From assembly GCF_029227915.1 (NCBI RefSeq), contig NC_079884.1:12152001-12216000 (forward strand): 64,000 bases of DNA, written 5' to 3'. The translations under genes and the position numbers were made by a program. Under the pieces are notes generated by a model. It saw only the letters and a program-made list of their open reading frames with translations. It did not search any database and was not told where the DNA came from. Below, piece by piece: positions 1-12,815 of the stretch (positions are counted from its first letter, which is position 1; each line of letters opens with the position of its first letter). This DNA is from Hydractinia symbiolongicarpus. Its lineage: Eukaryota > Cnidaria > Hydrozoa > Anthoathecata > Hydractiniidae.

Positions 1-506
1 CACCAATATTTATCAAAAATCTACCTGTATCATACCTTCAAAATAAAATATCTAATAGAATACAAGGTGCTTAGTCTAAATCTGAAAATAATCAAACTGT
101 TTTTAATACACCGGCCTTATCGAATTCCTTGATTATAGGCTACTGCTGAAAATTTCTCAAATTATCATAAAGCCCGTAACCCATTGAGTATGGAGTGTTT
201 TCATCACAGTTGGTAACCACGTCATACAGACTAAAAAACGCACCATCAACAAATTTGGAATTTTTAGGAAAATTAAAAAGCTCAGACATTAAAAAAAATC
301 GGACACAAAAATCCGGACAATTAAATTTGTGGACACACATTTGTTCGAGAATAAAAATGTCTGAGATTTTTCAAAGTTATTGTAACATGGGTGCAATTTC
401 TTTTTGGGAAACAAATAACGAAACAAAACACAGCATAGTAACATTAATCAGGAATATCATGTAAACATCATACTTATCTCTGTGAACAATAATTTAAATA
501 TCTTAC

Positions 507-3500
507 CTTAACGTTAACCAATTCATCATCAATGTCGTGGTCTTCATCAGCATCACTTTTCTCATAAATCTGCATAAAAAATTATTAAATAAGTAAGACA
601 TTTGTTTACCTCTTCGTTGGTAACAGTGACCCACAAGGCTTCTGCGAGGGGCTTCCTAGTGCATTTAAAGCTCCCATTTGAGCTACGGAAGTCGTGCAAG
701 CACAGCAACCGCGCAACTAGACAACAGCCTAAGGTATCAATCCTATTCACATGCTTAACGCTAAGCAGAAAGGATGGATTCACACTTTTATAGTCTTGCG
801 AATACCAGTACCCTCCCAATAAACTTTTTTATATATTGGCACAAAATAGACATACCACACTACTACGTCTCTTTCTTGACTCGTTCGTCACGTCAACTTC
901 TACAGAGGATTCCTTTGTTTCATACTAAAGAAGACGGACAGTTAAAGTTGCTTTCATTTATTATTAATTCACATCACTTATACATTGTTTTTTTGGCAAA
1001 ACTGTAATAAATGAATAGTGCCCCGGACATAAACTAGCGAAAATAAAGACGGAATTTTGAAGTACATAACAACAAGCAATTGATAAACTCTTTTCTTAGT
1101 TAAGTAAAATGCACTCCAAACTTGCCAATGTTCACAGCAGACTTAGGACTTCCAAGTTTTTTCGGTTAGATCCAAAATCGTAAACGATACTAATTTTTGG
1201 AGACCTCAGCAAGCCCTACATCTTCGATTTTTCAGACCCCTTCTGGGTCGTTGACCGGATTGTTTTAAAATAGATATTGTGGAAAGTGCAGCTAGTACAC
1301 TTTGGACTTTGTTCACTTGGCGTCAACCCTGGCCTACCGGTTGCAAAGTGATGTTGTTTGGTCATTTTTAGAAATAACCAAAGACAGCCATTTTTACAAA
1401 TATTATTTCTAGGCTTGTAGAGTTAGAATTTGTTGCAAAAATATGCTTGCTTTACTGCATGTTTTTGTGCAAAAAGTAGCATAAGGTTAACTTTTATTCA
1501 ATTTCAGGTTTTCATGAGCCAGTGTCATGCTTACATATAAAGAATGAAGTTAAACAAAAAAAAACCCGACACTTACACTCTCTTTATGTTTCTTCTTTTT
1601 TGAACGCTTTTTAGTTTTCTTAACATGAGTCTCATCATCTCCTTCTTCTTTCTACACAGGGTAAAAAATATACTTTTTAATTCAGGCCTAGTTAAAGCAG
1701 AGTTAAAAACACAAGTAATCAATAACAGACAAAAATACATAACAAAATCGTTTGACATGCAAAGCTATAAGTTTACACAGGAAACAGATTCTTCCAACTT
1801 AAGGTGTGATACCTTAATAAGAAAAACTGCACTTTCTGTAGTGTCATTCGCATCATCCCCTTCAGCTATTTGATCCTTTGTAGTTTCACCCCAACTCTAC
1901 AAAATAAATGTTACAAATTATAAAAACAGGTTGTCAAAATGTATGTTGTTTTATCAGAATAACTTTCCTTGAGAAGTGTAATGACAACGACAGCAAATAA
2001 CCAAATAACCAAATATTTATTTGATTTGCTTTAAAACAGGGTTCCCATTAATTTTGGAAGTAACTTTTTTAGGAGGATTTTCGCTGTTTTTTTAGGAGAT
2101 TTTTTCAATCAGCGAGGTAAAGACATACAAATATTTAGGAGATTTCAAAAGAATTTGAATTGGTGACAAGGGTACCTTAGCAAATGCTCCTAATTATGTG
2201 TAAAATTAATTGAATAAGTTATATTTCTGCAAGAATAGGGAAAAAATACTATTGAAAATAAATGAAATCTCATGTGTTTTAGTGGTGAAAAAATAATTTA
2301 AAAAATCATTCGGGAAATGAGTTTACTCCCGGGGTACTCTTTTGTATACTTTTGACTGTACGGGCCGAGTCCGGGATTTACGGGAAACATTGGGTTTTGG
2401 TTTGCCGGCGATTAAACGTCTTTTATTCAGCGTCTCATCAAAAATGAAAACATTTTTGAATGCTACAAGTCTCATGCGTTTTAGTGGTTAAAAAGTAATT
2501 TAAGAAATCGTTCGGGAAATGAGTTTACTCCCTGGGTACTTTCTTTATATACATTCGACTATACGGGCCAAACCCGGGATTTACGGGAAATCGCGGGTTT
2601 TCGTTTGCCGGCGATTAAACTTCTTTCATTCAGCGTCTCATCAGAAATGAAAACATTTTTGAAAACTACAAGTCTCATGTGTTTTAGTGGTGAAAAAATA
2701 ATTTAAAAAATCTGTCCAACAACAAAAAATTCGAAAAAACCTTAAAACACTTCCTTAAAAATCCATTATACAATGTTTCATAAATGGTTGTTCTCTAAAA
2801 ATTTAGGAGATTTTTAGGAGTATTTGCAAAAAATCAGGAAATGTTTGGATATTTTAGGATTATTTAGGAGGATTTTATTTGTTTAGGATTTTTTAGGGTT
2901 TTTATAAGGCGTGGGAATCCTGTAAAATTATGAGACAATATGTGACCATCATATCAAATCATTACACTTAAATGTACAGTGCAAATGACATCAACTTATG
3001 TCCTTAGCTTTAATGTAATAAGCAGTAAATATTCACCTCTTTAGTCTTTTTTCTCTTCTTCTTCTTCTTCTTTTTCTCTTTTTTACTGCTATCAATAGAA
3101 ATGTTTTCCTGGAATATTTAAAGACACAATTTATACTCAGACAGTGGAAAAGTAACTTTATTTGCCAGACTACATTCTACCATCTAATTGTTTATGCGAA
3201 TTTGTTCTACATTCTCAGCCAAATTTGAGCTCATTCAGACCAATCTGACAAAACTGCCTATTGGTGATGAACTACAGCAAGAAAATTTGAGATTTAAATG
3301 TTAGTACAACTCAGAATGTCTACCTCAATTTTTTTATCCATAGGAATATCTTCTTCTATTTTAATACTGCTTTCAAAATCAACTTCGTTCCGATTCTGTA
3401 ACTGTATCTCATCCTTAATATTAAAAAAGACGAATAGAGTAGAGTTTAGGTCAAATTAAATGCTACATCTTTTATTCCACTTGCGACAATGTTTGTCTTT

Positions 3501-6500
3501 GTTGGTTAAATTAAAAATTGCTACATAAGAGGCCATTCAATATTTACGTAACACCCAAATTCGCCATTTTTTTTTCACCCCCCCCCCTTTGTTCCACATC
3601 ATAACAAAACTAAAACCACCCCTCCCCACACCTACCTGGCTACATAATCTTTCGAATCTTAAGACCTCATTTATTTAATTTTAATAGTACCAAAAAACAT
3701 CCATGTAACAGAAAATCAAGCAAACTAGTGCTCTAACATGAGAAAAAGATATAAGAGGGCCATTTATTTAGCATGATAAATGACATGTCAAGAGGCAAAA
3801 CAGAAATTAAAAAGATGTAGATCATACACTAAAATAACTAGAAATATCTGCAACACATAAAAATTCTCTGTTATATAACAAAAGAACTCTGCCGCCACCA
3901 CACCTATAAATTTTCAGAATAGTATGTTACAAAAATGATCTCCCTCCCACCCTTCAGGCGTTATGTAATTAATAATTGGCGCCTAAATACCCGAGGGAGT
4001 TAATGATAAGTTAAAGAGTTGAATAAAATACCAAACTAATTACACTGGAAAGTTAATGTGAAAAAATACACAGCTACTTCATCCGTTTTTACGTAAAAAG
4101 CTATGGTCTATAATAACACAATAATAAACCAATTAACACAGGTTGGCCAAAAAATATTGCCCTAGGCCTAATTGCCAACAGAGCTTGTTAGGTCAGTGCA
4201 ATGAACAAGGCGATTTTTTTGATATAGCATGGGGTAATCGGTTATTATTGTATTTGTTATCCTTCTATTTTGAAAAAACTAAAAAAAGAATATTGGTTTT
4301 AGTGTTCTTATAATAGTATATTTCACTACTTTTATCAACACTCGAGATAAAAATTCGACACAGTTTTCGCCCCCGACAGTTTTTTTTTAATAACTCCTAA
4401 TTGCTTTCTTATATGGCTGATACTTAATGAGTTTCAACATTTATCTATTAGACACCTGCATGCTAAGTTTTTAGGTCCCATACCTTTCAGAGGCTTTGAT
4501 ATTGGCCATTACTCAAAACTACCCCTAAAATCTCTATGAAATCCTTATAATGGGGAAAATATAATAACTCCTGTTAGGATTATCCTTAGAACTTGAAACT
4601 TGCAACACAACTTTGTTTCATCAAGAACAATCATTTTGAATAATTTTGACACGTGACTAATCCGATTTCCCGATTTTGTCGGATTTTACCTGAAAATCGA
4701 AAAAAAACAGATTTTCGGGCAATTTTTTATCCGATCCGTGTAAAAACCAGAAGATATGTTAAAAAAGTTTTGTTTAGCTTTCAGAAACTTCAAACAGAAT
4801 GTAAAAATTCGCTCTAGAACAAAAGTAATTATATTTTAAGCAGATAGTTGCATTTTTAACAATTTTCAAGCTTCTGATGACGTCACAGAAAATGTGCTGA
4901 CGCAAGCAAAAAATTTTTGCCGCCATTTTGTTCCTTTTAAGACGTACTATAAGTTTGCCAAGTTTGATTCAATTTGAACAATTCTATGAAAAGTTATTGA
5001 GGGGGAGCGGAATCCGCCCCCCCCCCCCCCCCCGGTCATAGCATGTTCGAAAAACCCCGGTCCGAATAGGGTTAAGCTTAATTGTTTATGTCCCCAAAAA
5101 ATAAATTTAAGAAGACTCAAAATTACTGTAATCACTTAAATGAACATTGCCCAGTTCAGAACTAAATTGAGTATCTAGTGCAATTACATACCAGTTCAGA
5201 CGTTGACCTTTTTTTCTTTTTTTCTTTTTTTGAAAGTTCAGTGTCATTATGCTAATAAAAGGTAAGAACAACAAATAATAAAAACTCAACATACAACATA
5301 CTTCATAACATCTTAAAAACACAGAAAACAACAAACTACCTTATCATCCTGCAGAGCATCAACACATTTCTCCTTCTTCTTCTTTTTCTTTTTTTTTCTT
5401 TCCTCTAGTTCAAGCGATGTTGAAGCAGTGTCATCGTAAGTAGATTGCTGCAAGAAAAAATTATATATTGTAGACAAATTTAATATATACTTTAACAAGG
5501 AATATTTTCCAAGATGCTTCTTCCATCATTGAACAGGATGAAATGATCCTGTTATCACTTATATCAAGACATGGAAAAATCAGCATGTTTATAAACAATA
5601 CCAGTCTTTCTTATTCAAACTTTTTTGCATTGAAAAAAAGTGTTTTCCCTACACACATTGGTTGTCATTGTAGAATACCAACATATGGCTAATTGAAGAG
5701 TCGATTCACTCAAGAAGTAAAACAATTTTGTATACCTGGTCCAATGAACCCGATGCATTATTTAGTATTGGCTTTACATCACTATCATCCTTGATAAAAG
5801 ATAATTTTCATATCACTAAAGATCACTATCACTAACCAATATAGAAATATAAATAGTCTGCTTACTGTGTCAAATACTTCATTTTTATAAGAAAATAATT
5901 TTTTCTTTTTCTTATGTGTTGCCTCATTAGCATGGGTTATCTAAAAATAATTTTTGAAGATAGTCTTTGAAGTTTGGTCTTTATGATAGCAGAAATATTC
6001 TGGCAATAACTGAAAGGCCTATAGTTGTTCCCATCTGCAAAAGCTGTAGCTGTTAACCAAACAAGCATTACTGTACATAACAATTTTTATGTAACCGGTA
6101 GTTAACTAGTAGAAAAATCCATTTAGCATCTTACGTTTTTGAGCATCACTATTTTATGCATTTTTAGCATAATAGTGGTTTGTAAGGTTGTTTGATAAAA
6201 TTTAATCTGCAGGACTGTGTTTAGTTAAGTCTTTTTTCACTGTAGTAAAAAAAAACCCAGCCTATTCATGCATTCATAACGTAAAGCTAGTTCAGGTGAG
6301 CTCATGTTCCAAGACATTTGCTGGATTGTTTTTGTATCCATAGACTTACTTTCCTGAAACTTTTTCTCCTATTTAATGACAATGTATTGCTTGCTACAAA
6401 GTCAGTCTATTTTGTCTGAAAGTCATCAAAAACTTCTTAAAAAAGTTGTCTTGTGAGTTAGCTTTTATTTACATTGTAGCAAAAACATTTGTTTTATTAT

Positions 6501-9142
6501 TGTAAAACGTTTTTACACAAGAACCAAAAAATTCTGTTTCTATGTTGCTAATTTTTTCAAATTGTACCCAAAGATTATATGGTTTTTGCAAAATGCTAAA
6601 AATGATTTGTTTTTAGAGGTATGGTAAGGTTTTTACTTCCATTAAAACATGGACAGTCAAGCAAGAAGATCTTGACTGTTTAGAGAGAAATGGTATGAAA
6701 AATTAAACAGATGTGTAACAAAAATTTGAGACAGAAATAGTTTAGACGACTTAAGAAGCAGGCATTCATAGCATTAAAGATGTTATTTGGATCCAGAAAA
6801 AAAGATTTGTTTTTATCAAGTTTAAAAAATATTTCAACTTTGTGTTGAGTTTTAAGTCTTAAAGTCTATATAAAAGTATTATGCAGCCCTTAAAATTAGC
6901 GTAATTGCCAACGTAAAATACGAAGAAACCGTGGTTGCGTCTGCAATTTTTTTGAATTATTTTGTTGTGAAATTTTTAATAACAATAATTTTGATTTTGT
7001 TTGAGCTACTCCCACTCATTGCGACTACAAAATAATTACATTTGATTTTTAGTAATTATCACAACTAAAATCACTCAGGCTACTGAAATACTGTGGTACC
7101 ATTCGATTCGTAATAATAATCGAAAAAATTGTATATCGTATTAAAAAGAAGTCCAGAAGTTCTTTATCCCACACGACACATCAGGCAATAAGTCAGCCCT
7201 GCCCTTGGTTTTGTTAGGAGAGATGTTCTGTGAAGACTCTAACAATCTAACAGTCTCCTGTACAGTTTTGCTTCATGTTAAACTGTGCTGGTGACAAGCA
7301 TTTTTGAAGCATGTCACCGACGTCTGCGATTACAACCTAATGATGCCCTAGCCTGATGAGTTCATCTCGAAACATAAAAAGCAAGTTGGCAGTGAACTAT
7401 TAACCTAACAAAGGTAGGAAGGTATGTTAAAGACTTGTACTCCGTTCCCATTTGTCATTGTCTTAGGAGATCAATGCATCGAATTATGAGAGGTCTAGCC
7501 CTAATAAAAAGTCAATGACGAAAGTTACTGCCAGCTGAAAAAATTTCACTACAAAAAAATATTGCCGACGCAAATCAGTTGAAATGTATCTCACGTCAGC
7601 GTAAAAAAAATTCTAATTTTAAGGGCTGTTATAAAGAGGTTCATAGTGGGGCCTTAAGTGGTTCTGCAGTTGTTGTTGTTGATGAAATTGCATTACTGTG
7701 TTCCTGTTGTTGCACGGATTAATTTGTTTAGGTGGTGAATCATTGTTAATTTAACAAGAGAGTGTGACAGTGACAAACCTCATTACTTCTCTTTTTTTTC
7801 TTCTTTTTCTTTTTTTCTTTTACAATTTCCACGCTGCTATCGAAACTTGGTTCGTCTGTAAATGGAACTGGGCGAGTGGCCTAAACAAAAGAAAATAATT
7901 AAATATCTTTAGCTATATGATGTGTTTTTGCTTCTAAAATTTTTTAAAAGAAAATAACCTTTTTTTTTGGCTTTATTTTATCTTCATTATTATTGTTAGC
8001 ATCCTAAAAATGAAGAATACAGTATGAATTTACTGAGTTTCAAGCCCCACCTAGGTATGAACAACACCTCTTAGTTATTTCCAAACCATTTAAGAAGATT
8101 GATGATTGTTGACAATAAACAACTAAACAGACCAACATTATTGTAGAAGGTTTATAATTTCTTCAAAATGATAGTTTGGTAGCCATCGTTTCGAGTGATA
8201 CTTCTATCATTATCAGGCAAATACAAATGGTATTAGACATATATTTATATTGTAAATGATAAAAATCCACAAAAACAATCAATTGTGAACTTCTAACCTA
8301 AGCAATTACGTAAATGCATGCAAAACACCATTTCATTTTGTCCAATTATAGTAGAAGAATCCCCCAAAACGTCACCTATACCAAACTGTTATGTTCAAGG
8401 AGTAACAATCCTTGAACAATTACAAAAACACTGAAAAAAAAACTGAAAAAGCCTCTTCAACACACATGAATTGGTTTTCCTAAGTTATCAAAAATTTAAC
8501 TTTCGTCTTTATGTCATTCAGAAAAAAGAACATAAATACAAAAAAGTATTGAGTATAAATATATTATAAATATATTACATTTACTTTTCTTACCAAATCA
8601 GGATTTCTTTTAAACTTTATATTTAAAGACATACTGTCATTGTTCACATTAAAATCAAAGCTAACGGGTTCGTCTAGTAGATTACCCTAAAAACAATTGA
8701 ATCTACGTCATGTAATCTATTTAAAAACTTTCAAAATAGGCTAGTACATGTTATTTTTAGGGGATTCAGGGGCACAGAGAACATTTAATGCTAATGTTTT
8801 TTTCCCTACCATTCACATCATTATAGGGGAATTGTTTGTTTGGTCTGAAATATACTGGTTTCATATAGATTCTTAATACTATGGCTGATAGTGAATTGAA
8901 AAATCTAACAAAGATTATCGCCAGTGTTTTTACTAACAATTAAAATGAGATACCTCCATAACTATAATTCTTAAAGAGCTTCTTTGATAAATGTAGTGTC
9001 ACCAAACCAAGCACTAATTACAATGTAAGTCCTTCCAGTTTTGAATCCGTAATTTTTTTATATCTAAGTTTACCTTGTGGGAAAATAATTTCTTCTTCTT
9101 CTTTTTCATTGGACCATCCGACGAATCATCGTTATTTGCCAT
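507..9142 (-). CDS. Lysine-block/acidic modular protein, 3' part off the left edge
   Basis: I do not recognise this gene. Thirteen consecutive exons read in one frame on the minus strand: 9142-9074 (ATG), 8686-8594, 8003-7959, 7880-7779, 5940-5866, 5789-5736, 5447-5340, 3413-3324, 3108-3037, 1896-1813, 1651-1577, 924-856 and 569-507. Each has AG before and GT after, and each is an exact multiple of 3, so every intron is phase 0. Together they code for at least 333 residues with no folded domain. Acidic/serine stretches alternate with runs of 5-8 lysines. KKKKKLFS followed by H/Y-K occurs in exons 1 and 5. F-D/E-SS-V/I motifs occur in exons 4 and 8, and a related IDSS in exon 9. Such charge-block tails are typical of nuclear or nucleolar proteins and of translation factors such as eIF2-beta and eIF5B; a globular domain beyond position 1 would decide. 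The final exon ends in a GT donor, so the gene continues left. Additional missed exons are possible. Confidence 0.75.
2037..2922. mobile_element. hAT-like MITE inside an intron of the lysine-block gene
   Basis: The left end reads CAGGGTTCCCA and the right end is its inverse, TGGGAATCCTG, giving terminal inverted repeats (TIRs) around about 0.9 kb of AT-rich non-coding DNA. Near both ends the sequence is made of short TTTAGGAG(A/G)TTT-type repeats. The CAGGG start is typical of hAT elements, but the 8-bp flanks (CTTTAAAA and TAAAATTA) are only loosely alike. The element lies between exons 9 and 10 of the lysine-block gene. Confidence 0.55.
2268..2710. repeat. About 202-bp tandem repeat, about 2.2 copies
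   Basis: The string TCTCATG(T/C)GTTTTAGTGG starts at 2268, 2470 and 2673, a period of 202-203 bp. Each unit includes a GGGAAATGAGTTTACTCCC inverted repeat and a TTTACGGGAAA stretch. The array is internal to the MITE at 2037-2922. Confidence 0.8.
3529..3984. mobile_element. MITE with GGC..ATT..TTACGTAAC ends
   Basis: The left end (GGCCATTCAATATTTACGTA, from 3531) matches the inverse of the right end (GGCGCCAATTATTAATTACA) with a few mismatches. The centre is AT-rich and non-coding, with C-rich stretches near both ends. It lies in the intron between exons 7 and 8 of the lysine-block gene. Confidence 0.5.
4355..5075 (-). mobile_element. piggyBac-like MITE, copy 1
   Basis: This segment is homologous, in inverted orientation, to 26949-27701. 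Both share a stretch around GAAAATGTGCTGACGCAAGC and the end CCGAATAGGGTTA. The right end stops at GGGTTAA; TTAA followed by CCCTATTC fits piggyBac-type insertion at TTAA. The left TIR is eroded. A run of 17 C (5017-5033) lies near the right end. It occupies the large intron between exons 7 and 8 of the lysine-block gene. Confidence 0.55.
6884..7628. mobile_element. TIR element CAGCCCTTAAAATTAG
   Basis: A perfect 16-bp terminal inverted repeat (CAGCCCTTAAAATTAG) bounds 745 bp of non-coding DNA in the intron between exons 4 and 5 of the lysine-block gene. The CAG start suggests hAT ancestry. Flanking 8-mers do not match, so the target duplication is lost or the boundaries are slightly off. Confidence 0.6.
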
Positions 9143-11277
9143 GTCAATTAGGAGATCTACATAACAAAGAAGCTATAGATAAAAATATTTAAAAAAAGCT
9201 GTGTATCCCAATGACATATCTCATTATAGTGTCAATATGTGTATTTAGTTAACCCTGGCGTTTTACAGACAAGTTAAAAGATCATTGACATTGAGAACAA
9301 AGCATTTTTGATATACTTCGTTACTACCTGAATAAGGGTACAAGTTAAATTGTACTAATCTAAACTATTATACTGTAAAGTCCAGACAAATTCTGGTAAA
9401 TGTTGCAGCCTATTGAAATTTCACAATTGAAATTGGCACTTTAAGACATGTGGCTGTTATAGACGAAGAAGATTAACCGCATAACTGAAGTATAGGCTGA
9501 AGTATAGGCTGAATTATAGACTGAATAATAGACAGTGAATGTCTGAATAAAGAGTAGGATTAACGTTTTGGATGTTGATGGAAGAGATGGAAACTTTTTA
9601 CTTAAGAGATGTAAACTTTTTATTTAAAACAGAAGAACTTTTTTTAAAAAAAATTGTTGTTGTTTATGCGTGCACGTTATTTAATGATGGAAAATGAAAA
9701 GAAAAAGGAAGAACTTAATAAAGCCGCAAAACGACATTCATAATCTTTTTTTTTCATGAGATGGGATAAGAAAATGTTTGTTTGTTTTCATTTTTTCCCC
9801 CTAAAACGTTTTGCTTGATATTTTTTTAAATCTTTAAAATCACCTGAGGAGATAGAGAGATAGATAGATAGAGACAGCGCAGCTAGGCTGGACACCCGAA
9901 ACTTATCCAGGCTAAAGATTTTTTTCTGAGAACGAGGCTAAAATGAGTTTTAAGCCAATAAGAATCCTAACAGTGTAACAGATTGTTTTATTATCCAATG
10001 AACAATACTTTATTTGAAAGTTTATATGCTATCGAAAGTTAAAGCTCGTGCAGTGTAGCATAATGAAGATCGTCTTATAATGCACCACCTTTGATGTTAC
10101 GTCATTTCTTTCTGTACAAAATTCAAGCACGTAGACTAAAGCTATAATCAGCAGAACTAATTAATTATTCATGAATTTTATCTTTTATTTATTGAGTTGT
10201 ATTTTAACATTGCAGGTTAGTTAAGGCCAGGATATACTTGTAAAATATTGTTATAAATTTCATTTAATTTCATAACATTGTTGCCACAACAACGCTAGCA
10301 GATAATAGATCTATTGTCACATAAACAAAAGGCAATCGAAACCAGATCACCAACAATATTATTAAAATCAAACTTGTTTGATTTTAATCAAATATTATAG
10401 CCATGCAGCAAATTATGAGGTTATGACGCACATGTCAGGTGTTGAAATTATACATATTATGACTATATTATAAGAAATCATAACTCTATTTTAAACATAT
10501 TTTAAGAAATTATAGTGATATTATAAGTTATATTTCAGTGATATTGTACAACTGTATCAGGTCCTTTACAATAATAATTGAGAATACTCAATGATTTGTT
10601 TACCCCATAATTCTCCGTTTTCAGGATCAACTTCAAATTTTAATTGCGTTATTCTCTTATGACATTAAGTGATTTTTATAATGTTTAAAGATGTATCATG
10701 ACGGTCGCAATATGGATCGCGAAAGTCACGATGCATCGTGAAAGTCGACTCCACGATGGATCGCGAATTTCACGATGCTTAAAAGTTTTACTATTGCGCC
10801 ATCATTGTGAATCGTGCGGAAGCGCAAGATACGCAATCCACGATGTTAGGTGTCTTGATTCCAGTACTGTATCCAAAAGATAAATGTTCTATTGTTAAAT
10901 TGAAAAAATGGGGAAATGAAACATTATAATCTCATCAAACACATGCTATTTGTTGCGAAGTATATTATTCGGTTTTCTTAACAAGAGGAACCTTCTGACT
11001 TATCCATAAAGTTTCACAATTGCTTTATGTAGCTCAATGTTTGATTGCAATCAATTTGGAGAATACAGATGGTTTTTACGGAAGAATGAAGCCTCTTTAG
11101 AGTCCGTTTCTCATATTTAAAGCTGATCACGCAGGACAGCCTTCAGCTCGCATTTTTTCGTGCCTTGTTGAATCTGACGAAAAACTTTTTGTGAAGGAGA
11201 TTACAACAAACAAAGTAGTTAACAACATGCAAAGTCTTTTTCCAAATGATATTTCATATCAAATTCCTAAACATTAA
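9143..11277. other. Intergenic, no gene seen
   Basis: This is the 5' flank of the lysine-block gene followed by about 2 kb without a convincing reading frame. It holds a short GAAGTATAGGCT-type tandem repeat (about 9485-9535), a GATA microsatellite (about 9850-9875) and a patch rich in CACGATG/CATCGTG half-sites (10695-10845) that forms imperfect palindromes. Nothing else is recognisable. Confidence 0.5.
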
Positions 11278-11679
11278 TGTAGGCATGTTTTAGAATTTAT
11301 TTGTTCTGAAGCGTTTTTTATACGTTCTTCCTGTTGTGCAACAATCAATGATAAAACCGATAAAAGCATCACCACCATCATCAGAAGACAATATCAAAGT
11401 AACATGCAGAGAATATTGTTAGCAGCATCAAGAAAGGAAGCCCTGGCCAAGTTCTTACCAAGTATTTTTTTAAATTGTTTGGCAATTGGGTTAGGAGTCA
11501 CACTCACTGACTTTAAACATAATTGGCCTGTATCTATCCCTGTTATCTCTAAATCACTCTTTACGACATTTGATTTTATCAACATCTTTCTTTTACTGTT
11601 GTATTCGTTTAGATATATTGCATCAAGATTGGATAGATCTGTTACAGATTTGGTCCTTGAAATGGAAACGTTAGAGAAT
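11278..11679 (+). CDS. Possible exon of a multi-pass membrane protein (uncertain)
   Basis: One frame is open from 11278 and ends at a strong GTAAGT donor at 11680. The first ATG is at 11404; if intronic sequence is read through, the frame stops at 11695-11697. The translation has a basic segment (TTIIRRQYQSNMQR), a hydrophobic stretch (FLPSIFLNCLAIGLGV) and a second one (TTFDFINIFLLLLYSFRYIA) followed by basic and acidic residues. This loosely resembles the end of a 7TM receptor (TM6-TM7), but no diagnostic motif such as NPxxY is intact. No partner exons were found. It could be a decayed receptor copy or a chance frame in repeat-rich DNA. Confidence 0.25.
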
Positions 11680-12815
11680 GTAAGTAATCAATTCTAACAC
11701 TGATGATAGTGATATTTAGTAAAATATAATCATATATTATCGTGTTCTTATTTGTTAAAACATTTTGTTTCTTATGTAATATTTTTTATATTTTTAGCTT
11801 TGCAATTATATTTACGTTAAACATGAAACAGATGCGCAGCCATACTTTAGTTTTAATCAATGCTAGCCATACCTAACTTAATTTCATTTTTATTGAGCGT
11901 TTTTAAAGTTGTTTCTTATATGATAGAATTCAGCCGTACCTTAATATTGTTCAGCCATACCTTACAGTACAGTCCAGATGTAAGCGTACTCGTACGCTCA
12001 ACTTTCAAAAATAATTGCTTTTATTAAAAAAAAACAATAGGATAGCGAGTTCCTTTCAAATTGCGCAAAAATAATTGCTTCATGTTAAAAACAAAAGCAT
12101 AACAAGAAACATTGTTTAAAAACAATACTCTGCGCGAGAAAAAATTAAACGAGAAGGCCATTGAATTTTATTTTTTTAACACCGAAACTAATTATAATAA
12201 CGCGATTTTAATCTTGATATGCTCAAAAAACACAAGCTCCTTTAAAAAACAACAAAACCAATGATCTAAATTTCAAAAAAAACTAATGCCACTTTTAAAA
12301 CTTTTAGTAATATTTCTTTATCGTTGAAACATATTTCTTAACATGCAAAACTTTTAAAAGTTCTTTATATAAAAATCAAAGTTTAATAACACACACGGAA
12401 AAGCCCTACGTTTGGGATAAGAACACCCATTGTGAGAATATTTTATTTAGATTTTCATACTGTAGAAAGAGTCTAAAAATATAACTTTCGACGCACATAA
12501 AAGGTGAAAACGCTCGTTGTGGAAACATTTTGTTCTGGTGAAAAAAATATACAAAGTTAAAAAACAAGTGTTTTTTTAAAAAAATAAATCTTGGAAAAAG
12601 AGTTAGTACAAATCAATGTTTTAACATTATTTGAATTTTATAACATAATTATTTCTATCTCTAAAAAGATTTAAACAATGCTTCCAACAAACAATGCTTC
12701 TCGCTGTCTATTTAGTTTTTGTGCAAATTTTTTATTTAATAAAACTGTCAAACAATGGCTCGCGGTGTCACATTGGTTAGAGTCAATAAAATTTTAAATA
12801 CTTAAAACACTATCT

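Noticed and set aside
562-819. Minus-strand frame of 85 codons ending near a GT donor in the lysine-block gene
   Set aside because: Its composition is unlike the other exons, and it has no acceptor in the phase-0 pattern unless a weak site near 758 is used; left out of the model.
7352-7380. CTGATGAG...CGAAAC, resembling a hammerhead ribozyme core
   Set aside because: Stem II would have only one base pair, and no partner for stem I or a UH cleavage site with stem III is visible nearby.
10698-10883. CACGATG-rich palindromic patch as a regulatory array
   Set aside because: The half-sites are irregularly spaced and surrounded by repeats, with no gene start nearby; nothing supports a function.
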